A DNA stretch of 64,000 bases from Pseudonocardia sp. N23 (GCF_002583555.1 NZ_BEGX01000028.1:62001-126000); one strand, 5' to 3'; counted from the stretch's first letter, positions 20,253-35,200 are shown. Notes: generated by a model not told the origin, from the letters alone. Numbers and translations are program-made.

Positions 20253-23200
20253 CAGAAACCCCACTTCGATCCGAGCAGGTCGAGCTGCTCCTGGCTGACC
20301 GAGACGAGCGAGACGTCCGACGGGGTCAGTCCGCCGGCATCACCCGCCTCGACGTGACGGGCGAGCGCGGTCAGCGCCTCGACCCAGTGGGCGGCAAGGG
20401 ATTCGACGACGGCGGTGTCGACGACCCCGGGCGGGTGGGCCCAGGTGGCGCGCAGGAGGCCGCCGTCGGTCATGGCGTTGACCTCGAGCGGCCAGGTCGC
20501 CGGGGCGGTGGCGTCGGAGGTGCCGCCGAGGGCGCCGAACTCGGGCGCGGGTGTCCACGGCTCGCTCGTCCCCGGGGCGCTCCCCATGCGGCCCAGGTAG
20601 TTGAAGGCGATCTGCGGGCGCGGGAGGCCTGCCAGCTCGTTCTGCAGCAGCCCGAAGCCGATCCCCCGGTCGGGCAGCGACCGCAGGTGTTCCTTGACCC
20701 GCTTGACCAGGGTCCCGGCCGCGGGGCCGCCGGCGAAGGCGTCGTCGACGTCGAGGCCGGTGAGGTCGAGCCGCGCCGGGTGGACGCTGGTGAACCAGCC
20801 GACCGTGCGGGAGAGGTCGGCTCCGTCGACGACGTCGTCCTCGCGGCCGTGCCCCTCCAGCCCGACGAGGACGTGCTCGCCACCGCGGACCTTCGCGGTC
20901 GCGAGTGCGAGCCCGCTGAGCAGGACGTCGTCGACGCCGCCGTGGAACGCCTCCGGGACGGTGGTGAGCACGGCGTCGGTGACGTCGGCGGGGACCTCGA
21001 CGACGACCTCGCGCATCGTGGCGACGACGTCGACCTCTGGGTCGAGCTCGCGGGTGCCGAGCGCGGGTTCGGGATCGGCCAGCACCTCGCGCCACAGCGG
21101 CAGCTCGGCGGACCGGTCGAGCGCGGTGAGCCCGAGGGCCCAGGTGCGCAGCGACGTCGGCACCGGCGCGAGCGGCTCGCCGCGGTAGGCCGCGGCGAGG
21201 TCGGGGCCGAGGATGCGCCACGACACCCCGTCGACGACCGCGTGGTGCACCAGCACGAAGAGCCTGCTGCCGCGGTCGCCACCGTCGAGCCAGACGACCT
21301 GGATCGGGACGCCGTCCTCGACGTCGAGCCGGTCGGCGGCCGCGTTCCAGGTGTCGACGACCCAGCTGTCCGCCCAGGTCGCGCCCTCGGGGAGGGCTTC
21401 GCGACGCAGCACCCGTTCCACCGGGAGCGATCCCGGCGCCGGCACCACGAGGTGGTCGCCCGCCAGCCGGGCGCGCAGGGCGCCGTGATGGTCGACGACG
21501 GTCGCGACCGCGTGCCGCAGCGCCGCACCCGTGACGCTCGCGGGCAGGGTGAGCACCGTCGACTGGGAGAAGCGGCGGTGGTCGCCGCCGCGTTCGAGCA
21601 TCTCGGCGAGGATCGGGGTGGCCGGGACCTCGCCGACACCGTCGTCGTGCCGGACCGCGGCGGCCCCGGTGAGGGTCGCGACGGCCGCCAGCCCGGCCGG
21701 GGTGCGGCGCTCGAACACGGCGCGCGGGGTGATCGCGATGCCGTCCTCGCGGGCGGTGGAGACGAGCTGGATCGACATGATCGAGTCGCCGCCGAGGGCG
21801 AAGAACGAGTCGTCCGGCCCGACCGTCGGCAGGCCCAGGACCTCGGCGAACGCCCGGCACAGCCGCGCCTCGACCTCGGTCGCGGGCGTCCGGTCGCCGG
21901 TGAGTCCGGCGAAGTCGGGTGCGGGCAGGGCGCGGACGTCGAGCTTGCCGTTGACGGTCAAGGGCAGCGCGTCGAGGACGACGACGGCGGCCGGGACCAT
22001 GTGGGCGGGCAGCGTCCGGCTCAGGGACTCGCGGAGTTCAGCCGGGTCGAGGCCGCCGACCACGTAGCCCACCAGCTGCGGCTCACCGCGGTCGGTGCGG
22101 GCCATGACCGCGGCCTGCGACACCGCCGGGTCGGCCAGCAGCGCCGCCTCGATCTCGCCCAGCTCGATGCGGAACCCGCGGATCGTGACCTGGGAGTCGC
22201 TGCGCCCCACGAAGTCCAGCTCGCCGTCGCGGGTCCAGCGCGCGACGTCGCCGCTGCGGTAGAGCCGCGCCCCGGGCGGGCCGAACGGGTCGGCGACGAA
22301 CCGGCCCGCCGACAGCCCGGCCCGGCCGAGGTAGCCGCGGGCCAGCTGCGGCCCGCCGACGTAGACCTCCCCGGCGACGCCCGGCGGGACCGGCGCGAGC
22401 CCGTCGTCGAGAACATGGACCCGCAGCCCGGGGAGCCCCACGCCGACCGGGCTGTGCCTGGTGAGAGCGTCGTGTGCCGTGAGCAGCCGGTGCGTGACGT
22501 GCACCGTCGTCTCGGTGATGCCGTACATGTTGACCATGTCCGGGCCGACGGGGTGGCGGGCGAACCAGGCGGCGAGCTTGGTCGGGTCGAGAGCCTCGCC
22601 ACCGAAGACGACGGTGCGCAGCGTCGCGCAGGGGTCGTCGTCGCGCAGGGCGTCGGCGGCGGCGAGGGGGTGGAACGCCGACGGTGTCTGGCTGAGCACT
22701 GTGACGCCCTGGGCCGCGACGAGGTCGAGCATCTCGCCGGGCGAGCGCGTGACCTCGATCGGGACGACGACGAGCCGGCCGCCGTGCAGCAGCGGGCCCC
22801 ACAGCTCCCAGACCGAGAAGTCGAACGCGTAGGAGTGGAACAGCGTCCAGACGTCGGTCTCGTCGTGGGTGAACAGCTCGCCGGTGGCGTCGAACAGCGC
22901 CGTGACCGCGCTGTGTGGGACGGCGACGCCCTTCGGGACACCCGTCGACCCGGACGTGTAGATCACGTACGCGGGGGCGTCGGGGCGCAGGGGGCGGACC
23001 GGCACGGCCGCGCCGGCCTCGTCGCTCGGCCGGTCGAGGTGCAGGACCGGTACGTCGCCGATCGTCGTGTCCCCCACGGTGACCAGCAGCTTCGGCGACG
23101 CGTCGGCGACCGTGAACGCGAGGCGCTCCGCCGGGTAGGCCGGGTCGAGGGGCAGGTACGCCGCGCCCGTGCGGATCGCCGCGAGAACGGCGACGACCAT

Positions 23201-26200
23201 GTCGACCGACCGCGGCAGCGCCAGCGCGACGACGTCCTCGGTGCCGATGCCGCGGGCCGCGATCCGGCCGGCGAGCGCCGCCGCGCGGGCGTCGAGCGAC
23301 GCGTACGTGAGCTGCTCGTCGCCGCAGGTCAGAGCCACCCGGTCGGGGTGCGCGACGACCTGGGCGGCGAACCGCTCGGACAGGAGGCGGCCTGCGGCCG
23401 GTGCCGCCTCGGCCCGCGCCGGGCGGACGTCCGCGGCGCCCGGCTCGACGGCGGCGGCCTCCGCGGCGCCGAGTCCTCGGGCCCACGGGCCGAGGATCGT
23501 CGCCCGTTCGTCGCCGACGAGGACGTCGACGTCGTGCAGCGCGGTGTCCGGCGCGGTCGCGAGCACGTCGAGAACCTGCAGGAGCCGGTCGCGCAGGCCC
23601 TCGGCCGTCGTCCGGTCGAAGCGGTCGTGCGCGAAGAGGATCGAGCCCTCGATGCCGGTGTCCACGTCCGCGAACTCGACGGTCAGGTCGAACTTGGCCG
23701 CCGGCTCGCCGACGGACAGGGGCTCCAGCGTCAGCCCGCCGAGCGCCGGCGCCGGCTGGGGCCGCGAGTGCACGACCATCGTCTGGAACAGCGGATGCCG
23801 CGACGGCGACCGTTCGGGGTCGATGACCTCGACGAGCCGCTCGAAGGGCACGTCGGCGTGCGCGAACGCGTCCAGTGCCACGTCACGGGTCCGGCCGACC
23901 GCGACCCGCAGCGACGGGTCACCGGTCAGGTCGTTGCGCAGCACCAGGGTGTTGACGAACAGCCCGACCAGCTCGTCGAGGGCTGCGTCGGAACGGCCCG
24001 CGACCGGGGTCCCGAGCGGCACGTCGGTGCCCGCGCCCATGCGCGACAGCAGGACCGCGACGGCGGTCTGCAGCACCATGAACTCGGTGGCGCCCTCGGC
24101 GGCGGCCAGCGCGCGCAGCGCGGCCGTCGTCCCCTCGTCCAGCGAGAACGAGACCTTGCCGCCGCGGTACGACGGGACGGCCGGACGTTCCCGGTCGGCG
24201 GGCAGCGCGACCTCGTCGGGGAGACCGGCCAGCGTCGTGCGCCAGTGCTCGACGTCGGCGGGCCGGGCCGCCTGCCACAGCGTGAAGTCGGCGTACTGCA
24301 CCGGCAACGGCGCGAGGGCACGCCCGGCGTAGGCGGCGGCGAGGTCGCCGAACAGCACCCCGGCGGACCATTCGTCGGCCGCGATGTGGTGCACCACCAG
24401 CACGAGGACGTGCTCGTCGGGCCCGGTGCGCAGCAGCCGGACGTGCAGCGGCGCCTCGGTGTCGATCGCGAACCGGTACCCGGCGGCCTCGGCCACGATC
24501 GCGTCGACGGCGTCGACGGCGACGTCCTCGACCTCGAACGACGGCACGAAGGCGGGCAGGACCTGCTGGTGAGGGACGCCGCGGACGTCGGGGAAGACCG
24601 TCCGCAGGGTCTCGTGCCGCTCCACGACGGCGCCGAGTGCGGCCCGCAGGGCATCGACGTCGAGGGGGCCGCGGAGCCGGGCGGGGAACGCGATGTCGTA
24701 GACGGCGCTCGGGCCGTCCATGCGGTGCAGGAACCAGAGCCGCTGCTGGGCGGGTGAGAGCGGGACGATGTCCGGGCGCTCGACCCGCCCCAACCGCGCA
24801 CGGGAGGGAACGACGGGCAGCCGCCGGGCCAGCGCGGCGGGCGTGCGGTCGTCGAACACCGCGCGGACCGGCCAGTCGACGTCGAGGTCGGCGCGCAGCC
24901 GCGACGTGAGGCGCGTCGCCAGCAGTGAGTCGCCGCCCAGGTCGAAGAAGTCCTGGTCGGGGCCGACGGCGGCGAGGCCGAGGACCGCGGCGAACGCGGC
25001 GCAGACCGCCTCCTCCTCCGGGGTCGAGGGCGACCGGCCGGCCTCCCCGCCGAGGTCCGGCTCCGGAAGGGCGCGACGGTCGAGCTTGCCGTTCGCGGTC
25101 AGCGGCAGCGCGGCGAGGACGACGACGGCGACCGGGACCATGTGGCTCGGCAGCCGGTCGGCGACGAACCGCCGGACCTCGGCGGGGTCGAGCACGGCGT
25201 GGCTGCCGACGGCATCACCGGCCGGCACGGTCGCACCGTCGCGGACGCCGGGAACGACGTAGCCGACGAGCTGCGTGCCGCCGTCCGCCGAGGACCGCGC
25301 GATCGTCGCCGCCCGGGCGACGTCCGGATGCTCGGCGAGCGCCGCGGTGATCTCGCCCAGCTCGATGCGGAAGCCTCGGATCTTGACCTGGTCGTCGGCG
25401 CGGCCGAGGTACTCCAGCGTCGGGGTGCCGTCGGGCAGCCGGGTCCAGCGGGCCCGGTCGCCGGACCGGTAGAGCCGGGCCCCGGGCGCGCCCCACGGGT
25501 CGGCGACGAACCGCGACGCGGTCAGGCCTGCGCGCTGCCAGTACCCGCGGGCCAGCTGGGCGCCGCCGACGTACAGCTCGCCGGGGACGTCCTCGGGCAC
25601 CGGGCGCAGCGCGTCGTCGAGAAGGTGTGTGGACAGGCCCGGCAACCCGGTGCCGACGACGCTCGCGTGACCGGTGAGCGCGTCCGGGTCGAGGCGCAGG
25701 TGCGTGACGTGCACCGTCGTCTCGGTGATGCCGTACATGTTGACCAGCGCGGTGTCACGGTGCGCGGCCCAGCCGGCGAGGTCGGCCGGGTCGAGCGCCT
25801 CCCCGCCGAACACGACGGTCCGCACCGCGAGCTCGGCGTCGCCGGTCTCGGCAGCGAGCTGGTCGAACGCCGACGGGGTCTGGCTCAGCACCGTGACGCC
25901 CTCGCGGACGAGCAGGTCGCGGAACCGGTCGGGCGCGCGGCTGACGTCGAACGGGACGACGACGAGCCGGCCGCCGTGCAGCAGCGGCCCCCAGATCTCC
26001 CACACCGAGAAGTCGAACGCCGCGGAGTGGAACAGCGTCCAGACGTCGGTCTCGTCGAACCCGACGCGGCCGCGGGTCACGTCGAACAGGGCCGTGACGG
26101 CGCGGTGCGCGACGGCAACGCCCTTCGGGGTGCCGGTCGAGCCGGAGGTGTAGATCAGGTAGGCCGTGTTGTCGGGGCCTGCCGCGTCGCGCAGCGGCGC

Positions 26201-29200
26201 GGCGGAGCGCTCGTCGGGGCGGACCACCGGCAGATCCGCAGGTGCCGCGCCGTCGGTGATCACGACCGCCGGGCGGGCGTCGTCGAGCACGAAGGCGATG
26301 CGCTCGGCGGGGTACCCGGGGTCGATCGGGACGTAGGCCGCGCCTGCGGCGTGCACCGCGAGCAGTGCGACGACCAGGTCGGCCGAACGCGGCAGCAGCA
26401 CGGCGACGCGGTCCTCCGGCCCGGCCCCGGCCTCCTGCAGCCGGGCGGCCAGCCCGCGGACACGATCGGCCAGTTCGGCGTAGGTGAGCTGCGTGTCCCC
26501 GCTGGTCAGGGCGATCGCGGACGGGGTGCGGGCGGCCTGGGCGGCGAACCGTTCGTGCAGCGTGCCGGGCAGCCCCGGGAACGGCAGGTCCCCCGGCTCG
26601 GCGGCGAGGGTCCGGTCGGTGGGCGCTCCGGCCTGGCTGAGTAGTTGCTCCAGCTCGCCCGGCAGCAGCGCGCCGGCCGTCGCGAGCGGTGCGTCCGGGT
26701 GGTCGACGAGGTGCTCCAGCAGCGCGACCAGCCGCGCGCCGATCGTGGCGGCGCGCTCGTCGTCGACCAGGTCGGGGCGGTGGTGCAGCGTGAACGCGAG
26801 GCCCTGGTGGTCGGTCGCGATGAGCGCGACCGGGTAGTGCGAGGCGTCGGTCGAACCGGCGTCGCGCACGGTCAGCCCGGCCGCCGACTCCGCCTTGCCC
26901 AGCGCGGCGACGTCGACGGGGTAGCTCTCGAACACCATGAGGGTGTCGAAGAGGTCGGCGGCACCGGTGTCGGCCAAGGCGACGTGCTCGTGGTCGAGCA
27001 GCCGGGTCCGCGCGTCGGCGACGGCGCGCAGCAGCTGCCGCGGGGTCGTCGCGGCGGCGGGCCGGACCCGGACGGGCACGGTGTTGATGAACAGCCCGAC
27101 CATCGACTCGACGCCCGGCAGCTCCGGTGGTCGCCCGGAGACGGTCGTGCCGAACACGACGTCCGAGGTGCCGACGAGCCGACCCAGTAACGTCCCCCAC
27201 AGGGCGGTGACCAGCGAGTTCATCGTGACGCCGGTGTCGCGGACGAGCGCAGCGGCCCGCTCGCCGAGGCCGGCGGGCAGCGCGATCTGCGTGCGGTGCG
27301 GGTACACCGGGGCCAGGCCGCGGGCGTCGGGAACGAGCAGCGCCGGCTCGTCGACGCCTGCCAGCTCGGCGCGCCACGCCTCGCGGGCCGCGGCACGGTC
27401 GAGGGTCGCGAGCCGGCGCAGGTGGTCCCGGTAGGGCGGCGCCGCGGGCAGCGAACGGGCGTCGCCGTCGGCGGCGTAGAGCTGCAGCAGGTCGCCGTAG
27501 ACGATCGGCGACGACCACCCGTCGAGCACGATGTGGTGGTTCGTGACGAGCAGCCGGTGCCGGTCGGGGCCGAGCTGCGTGAGGGTGAACCGGATGAGCG
27601 GGGCGTCGGCGAGGTCGAAACGGTCTCCTGCGTCGCTGTCGCTCCACTGTGGCTTTGCCGACGCGAGGACGACCTGCAGCGGTTCCCCGTCGTCACCCTC
27701 GACGAACGCCGTGCGCAGCACCGGGTGCCGGGCGACGAGCGCGTCGGCGGCGCGGTGCAGCCGGTCGACGTCGAGCGGGCCGTCGAGGTCGAGGACGGTC
27801 TGCGCGGTGTAGACGTCGGTCGCGTCCAGGGCCGCGTGGAAGTACAGGCCGTGCTGCAGCGGGGTCAGCGGGAGGATGTCGTCGAGGCGGCCGTAGCGGC
27901 GCTCCAGCTCGTCGATCCGCGGCTGCGACACCACGGCGGGCGCGGCGTCGGACGGGGTGAGCCCGCCCGCTCCCGGCGCCGCGGCGGCCCGGACCAGGTC
28001 GGTGAGCGCGGAGGTCCAGGTCGCGGCGATGGCCTCGACGGCGGCCCGGTCGAGGACGTCGGCCGGGAACGTCCAGGTCGTCGTGAGGGACAGGCCGTCG
28101 GGGCCCGGGGCGGCGACGGCGTTGACGTCGAGCGCGACCGTCACCGGCAGGCCGGGGTCGACGGGCAGGTCGACGCCCTCGGGCGCAGCGGCCCAGACGG
28201 CCGGGTCGGACGCGGCGTCGAACCGGCCGAGGTAGTTGAGCCGGACCTGCGGACGGTTCCCGTCGAGCCGCAGCGGCCCGAAACCGACGCCGTCGCGCGG
28301 GGCCGCGCGCAGCTGCTCCTTGACGCGCTTGAGCACGTCGAGGGGGTCGACGAGACCGGTGGCGTCGAGCCGGACGGGATGGACGTCGGTGAACCAGCCG
28401 ACGGTCCGGTCGAGACCCGCGTCCAGGCCGCGGCCGTGCCGTTCCCGTTCGACGAGCAGCGGGCCACCGCCGCGGGCGACGGTCAGCGCGGCGTAGAGCA
28501 GGTCGTCGACACCCGCGCGGAACGCGGCGGGGGCTGGGCCGAGCAGGGCCGCGGTGACGTCGGCGGGCAGGGTCGTGGTGATCTCGGCGAGTCCGGCGGC
28601 GCGGTCGCGCGCCGGATCGACGCGTCGTGTGCCCAGCAGCGGCTCGTCGGTGTCCAGGACGGAACGCCAGTACGGCCGCTCGGCCTCGTCGGCCTCCAGC
28701 TCGGTCGCCCAGCGCCGCATCGAGGTACCGACGGGCGCGAGGGCCGGCGCGCGCCCGGCCTGCACGGCCGCAAGGGCCTCGGCCAGGTCGGGCAGCACGA
28801 TCCGCCACGACACCCCGTCGACGACGAGGTGGTGCGCGACGATCCGCACCCGGCCCGGCTCGGCGCCGCGGTCCTCGTGCTCGACGCGCAGCATCCGGCC
28901 GGCCTCGGGGTCGAGGTCGCCGTGGCGCACCAGGTCGCCCGCTCGCACGGAACCCGGCGCGGGCACGTGCAGCGCCCAGCCGTCGTCATCGTTCACCAGC
29001 GTCGCGCGCAGGACATCGTGACGATCCAGGACCGCCTGCAGCGCCGCCTCGATCTCCGCGGTCGTCGCGGGCGGGCTGACCAGGGCGACGCCCTGCGCGA
29101 AGCCGCGCGGGACCGGGCCGTGGGCGAGCAGGTCGCGCGCGAGGGGGGTGAGCGGAACGCGGCCGGTGCCGTCGTCCGTCACGGTCTCGACGGCCGCGCG

Positions 29201-32200
29201 ACCCGCCGCCGCGGCGACGAGGCCGGCGACGGTACGGCGTTCGAACACGTCGCGCGGGGTGATCGCGAACCCGGCGGCGCGGGCACGGGCGACGAGCTGC
29301 AACGACACGATGCTGTCGCCGCCGATGCGGAAGAAGTCGTCGGCGGGGCCGACCGCGGGGAGCCCGAGCAGCTCGGCGACGAGCGCGCCGAGCGTCGCCT
29401 CCTCGGGAGTGGCGGCGGACGCCTGCTCGATGACGACGGTCGGCGTGGGCAGCGCGCGGTGGTCGACCTTGCCGTGCGGGGTCAGCGGGAAGGCGTCGAC
29501 CGCGGTGACGGCGGCCGGGACGAGGTGCGCGGGAAGCCTGTGCGAGAGCTCTTCCCGCAGGTCCACAGTGGTTGCACCGGTGACCCAGGCCAGCAGCCGG
29601 GTCCCGTCCCCACGCACGACGGCCCCGGTGACGCCGGGCTCGGCCAGCAGCGCGGCCTCGACCTCGCCGGGCTCGATGCGATAGCCGCGGATCTTCAGCT
29701 GGTCGTCGCTGCGGCCGTGCAGGGTGAGCCCGCCCGCCGGGGTGCGGCGGGCCAGGTCGCCGGTGCGGTAGAGCCGCGACCCGGGCGGGCCGTAGGGGTC
29801 GGCGACGAACCGCGCGGCGGTCGCGGCCGGGTCGCCGTGGTAACCGCGGGCGACGCCGGGCCCGGCGAGGTACAGCTCGCCGACGACACCGGTCGGCGCG
29901 GGACGCAGCTCGTCGTCGAGGACGATCGAGCGCACCCCGGCGACAGGGCCTTCCGTTCCGGGGCGATCCAGCCGCCAGCGGTACGCGTCGACGGTCGCCT
30001 CGGTCGGCCCGTACAGGTCGACGACGGCGGTCTCGTCCTGGTCGGCGAACCGCGCACGCAGCCGCGGGGTGACGGCGTCGCCGCCGACGCCGAGCAGCAC
30101 CGGCCTTCTCGTCGCCGCGTCCCAGTAGCCCAGCTCGACGATGCGGTCGAGGTAGGCCGGGGTGAGCTCCAGGAAGTCGATCTCCCTGTCCGACACCAGG
30201 TCCAGCAGCGCCTCGGGGTCGCGCATGGTCGCGCTGTCGACGAGCACCAGCTCGTGTCCCGCGAGCATCCACACCAGCGGGTCCCACGAGGCGTCGAAGG
30301 TCAGCTCGGCGGCGTGGGCGACCCGCAGTCGTTCCCGCCCGGCCCGTTCGACGGCCAGCACCATGACGTCGGCGCGGTGCGCGGCGAGCAGGTTCGTCAG
30401 CCCGCGGTGGGTGACGGCGACGCCCTTGGGCACGCCCGTCGACCCGGAGGTGTGGATGACGTAGGCGAGCTGGTCGGGATGCAGTGCCACGTCGAGGGGC
30501 GCGTCGTCGTAGCCGTCGAGATCCGCAGGCCACCCCACCTCCGTCACGACGAGGTCCGCCGCGGCCAGCAGCTGCTCCTGGCGCGGGGCGGGTGCGTTCG
30601 GGTCGACGACGACCGGCGCCGCTCCGGCTGCCTGGACCGCCAGGATCGCGACGACCAGGTCGGCCGAGCGCGGCAGGACCAGGCCGACCGTGCGCTCGGG
30701 CTCCGCGCCGTGGGTCGCGAGGTGGCGGGCGAGCCGGTTCACCCGGGCGCGCAGCTCGCCGAAGGTCAGCGTGGTCGTGCCGTCGGTCAGCGCCGGGGCG
30801 TCGGCGGGCGGGAGTGCGAGGGCGTCGGGGACCGTCAGCGGGCCCTCGGCCGCAGCGGCGGCCCCGGCGAGCAACCGCGACGGCTCGTCGGGCAGGAGCA
30901 CGTCGACGTCGCCGACGGGCCGGTCCGGGGCGTCGACGAGCCGCTGCACGACCAGCGCGAGCCGCCGCGCCAGCAACGCCGCACCGTCCGCGCTGAACAG
31001 GGCGGAGCTGTACTCCAGCGCGCACGTGAGGCTGCCGTCGCGGGCCTCGGTGACGTCGACGGTCAGGTCGAAGCGCGCGGTGCCCGGGTCGGCGGAGAGC
31101 ACCGTCGCGGTCAGGCCGGGCAGCCGCAGCGGCGCCGGGTCGCCCGCGGTGTGGGTGACCATCACCTGGAACAGCGGGTGCCGGGCGAGCGAGCGCTCCG
31201 GGTCCAGCAGCTCGACGAGCCGCTCGAAGGGCAGGTCCTGGTTCTCGAACGCGGCGAGGTCGGCGGCGCGGACCCGGTCGAGCAGCTGCCGGAACGTCGG
31301 CGCGCCCGCGAGGTCGACCCGCAGCACCAGGGTGTTGACGAAGCAGCCGACGAGGTCGTCGAGCGCGCCGTCGGTGCGCCCGGCGACCGGGCTGCCGAGC
31401 GGGATGTCCTCGCCCGCGCCGAGCCGGTGCAGCAGCACCGCGACCGCGGCCCGCTCGACCATCGACGGGCTCACCCCGGCCTCGCGGGCCAGGGTGCGCA
31501 GCCGGCCGGCGACGTCCGCGGCGACGGAGGCCTGCACGGTCGCACCGGCATAGGTCGCGACGGCGGGCCGCGGGCCGTCGACGGGCAGCGTCAGCTCCGC
31601 GGGCAGCCCGGCGAGCGCGGAGGTCCAGAACGCGGCCTGCGCGGGCTCGACGTCGGCGAGCAGGTCGCGCTGCCACAGCGCGTAGTCGGCGTACTGCAGC
31701 GGCAGCGGCGCCCACGCGGGGGCGACGCCGTCGAGACGGGCGCGGTAGGCCGTCTCCAGGTCGCGCAGCAGCGGCTCGCCGGACCACTCGTCGGCGGCGA
31801 TGTGGTGAAACACCAGGGCCAGCACGGCCGACGACGGTCCGGTGTGCACGAGCGTCGCGCGCAGCGGCGGCTCGGCGGCGAGGTCGAAGGGGTGTGCGGC
31901 GAGGTCGTCGAGGTCCTCTTCCGAAAGCCGCAATGCGGGCCATGCGGCGGGATCGGACAGCACCACCTGCCGGGCCACGCCGTCGGTCTCCGCGATCACC
32001 GTGCGGACGGCCTCGTGCCGGCCGACGACGTCGGTCACCGCCGCGGCCAGCGCGTCGACGTCCAACGATCCGTCGAGGTGCACGAGCAGCGGGACGTTGT
32101 GGTCGGCCGAGGGGCCCTCGAGCCGGTGCAGGAACCACAGCCGCTGCTGCGCGAACGACAGCGGCAGCTCGGCGGGCCGCGGACCCGCGGCGGGGGTCGG

Positions 32201-35200
32201 GTGGGACGGGCCGTGCCCGTCGGCGGCGAGCGCGGCCAGGGCCGCAGGGGTGCGGGCGTCGAACACCGCGCGCACCGGCAGGTCGGCGCCCAGCGCCGAG
32301 CGAATGCGGGAGATCAGCCGGGTCGCGGACAGCGAGTGCCCGCCGAGGTCGAAGAACGACTCCTCGGGGCCGACCTCGTCGAGGTCCAGGACCTGCGCGA
32401 ACAGCCCGCAGACAATCTCCTCGGCGGGGGTCGCGGCCTTGCGCACGGGCGCGCGTTCCACGGTCGGGGCGGGCAGCGCCGACCGGTCGAGCTTGCCGTT
32501 GGTGGTCAGCGGCAACGCGTCGAGCACGACGACTACCTCCGGGACCAGGTGCTCGGGCAGGCTCTGCGTCATCGCCGCGCGGACCCGCTCGGGCAGCCCG
32601 GCGACGTCGACGCCCGGGTCGGGCACCACATAACCGAGCAGCCGGTTTCCTTCTGCGCGAGCGGCCGCGCGGGCGACGCCGGGCTGCTCGGCCAGCACCG
32701 CCTCGACCTCGCCGAGCTCGATGCGGTAGCCGCGGATCTTGACCTGGTCGTCGGATCGCCCCAGGTAGGAGATGGTGCCGTCGGCCTCGAGGCGGGCCAG
32801 GTCGCCGGTGCGGTACATCCGTGCGCCCGCGACGAGGGGGTGCGCGACGAACCGCGCCGCCGTCAGGCGGGGGCGGCGCAGGTATCCGCGGGCCAGCTGG
32901 GAGCCGCCCAGGTACAGCTCCCCCACGACGCCGGGCGGGACGAGCCCGAGGCCCGCGTCGAGGATCAGGACGTCGGTGCCGTCGCCGGGGGTGCCGATCG
33001 AGAGCGGCCCGTCGGGGTGGCCCGGGGTGACCTCCCACAGGATGCAGCCGACCGTCGTCTCGGTGGGTCCGTACTCGTTGACGACCTGCATCCCGGCGAG
33101 CGCCGCGGCACCCAGCTCGGTGAGCATGTCGCCGCGCAGCTCCTCGCCGCCGACGATCAGCGTCCGCGACCCGGGGTAGCCGGAGTGCGCGAGCAGCGCG
33201 AGGTGGCTCGGCGTGACCTTGAGGAAGTCGGGGCCGCCCGCCGCCCAGTCCTCGTCGCCGTCGAGGCCAGGGACGGGGTCGACGAACCCGCCCGCCAGCA
33301 GTGTGCCCAGCAGCGGGGTGAGGGTGAGGTCGAACGAGACGGGTGAGTGCAGCAGGGCCGGCCCGCTCAGGCCCGGATAGGTGTCGACGGCCCAGCGCAG
33401 GTAGTGCGTCAGCGCCGCGTGCGCGACGTGGACGCCCTTGGGCCGGCCCGTCGAGCCGGACGTGTAGATGACGTAGGCGGCGTGGTCGGGGCGCAGGACG
33501 ACGTCGGGAGGGGTCGACGGGTACGACGCGAGAACAGGGTCGGCCGGATCGAGTCGTGAGTGGCTCACGGGGTCTTCCGCAGGGTCTTGCACAGGGCCGC
33601 CGATCACCAGCGCGACCTCGGCGTCGTCGAGCATGTAGGCGATGCGCTCGGCGGGGTTGTCCGGGTCGAGCGGGACGAACCCGGCACCGGCCGTGAGCAC
33701 CCCGAGGATCGCGACGAGCAGCTCGGGCGAGCGCGGCAGCAGCAGCCCGACCCGCTGCTCCACCCCGATGCCGAGGGTCACGAGATGGTGCGCGAGGCGG
33801 TTGGCGGCGGCGTCGAGCTGCGCGTAGGTCATCCCCGGCGTCGCGGGCGCGTCGGGCGTGTCCCGGACGCGGGCCGCGAACAGCTCGGGGTAGGTGGCGG
33901 GCGGGATCGCGGTCGGGGTGCGATGGACGAGCGTCGCGCGCTCGGCGTCGGTGAGGACGTCGACCGACGCGACCCGCGCTCCCGGGTCGGCGACGAGGGC
34001 TTGCGCGAGCGTCGTGAAACGGCCGGCGATCTCCGCGGCGCCCTCCACGGGGACGACGTCCGGCCGGTACTGCAGGGTCAGCCGCAGCCCGCCCTCGTCG
34101 ACCGCGACCAGCGAGAGCGGGTAGTGCGTCGCGTCGCCCGCGGGCACCGAGGTGACCCGCAGCCCGGCGCGGGCCTGCAGGTCGTCGAGGGCGTCCACAT
34201 CGACGGGGTAGGACTCGAACACGGTGAGGGTGTCGAACAGCTCCCCCACCCCGGCCAGGCCCTGCACCTGCGACAACGGCAGGAACTGGTGGCCCAGCAG
34301 CCGCGACTGCTCGTCCTGGACGGTGCGCAGCAGGCCCCCGAGCGTCGCCGACGGCTCCGGCCGCACCCGCACGGGCAGCGTGTTGATGAACAGCCCGACC
34401 ATCGACCCGACGCCCTCGAGCTCCGGCGGGCGACCCGACACGGTCGCCCCGAACACGACGTCGTCGCGCCCGGTCAGCCGGGCGAGCAACAGCCCCCACA
34501 GGGTCTGGACGACGGTGTTGAGGGTGACCCCGTGCGCGCGGGCGAGGGCGTCGAGACCGGCGGGCACCTCGACGGGGACCTCGGCGGAGCGGACCGGCGG
34601 GCGGCCCTGCGCGGCGGGGACGATCCGCGTCGGCTCGGTGATCCCGGCCAGGGCGGACCGCCAGGCGGCGAGCCCGGCGTCGTGGTCCTGCGCGGCGACC
34701 CAGGCGAGGTGGTCGCGGAACGGGCGGACCGGCGGCAGCGTCTCACCCGCGTAGGCGGCGAGGAGGTCGGCAGCCACGAGCGGGCCCGACCAGCCGTCGA
34801 GCACGAGATGGTGGTTGGACATCAGGAGGCGGTGGCGCTCAGGACCGGTGCGGGCGACGGTGAACCGGACCAGCGGCGGCGCGGCGAGGTCGAACCGGGT
34901 GGCCGCGTCCGTGGCGACGACCTCGTCCCACTGCGCACCGTCGTCGACAAGGGTGAAGGGGGCGCTCGCGCGGGCGAGGACGACCTGGACGTGCTCGCCG
35001 GTGCGGCGGGTGCGGAAACCCGTCCGCAGCGCGGTGTGCCGGGCGACGACCGCGTCGGCGGCCGCGCGCAGCCGCTCGACGTCGAGGTCACCGGCGATGT
35101 CGAGCACCAGCTGCGACACGTAGACGTCGGGTCCGGCCTGGTCGAGCAGCGCGTGGAACAGCAGTCCCGACTGCAGTGGCGCGAGCGGCAGGACGTCCTC

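Noticed and set aside
6102..33346. Very long open frames on the plus strand (up to about 2000 codons) opposite the NRPS genes
   Set aside because: They are high-G+C mirror frames of real minus-strand domains, rich in Arg/Gly/Asp/His and without any recognisable motif. Several simply start or stop at the TGA and ATG inside the palindromic elements.
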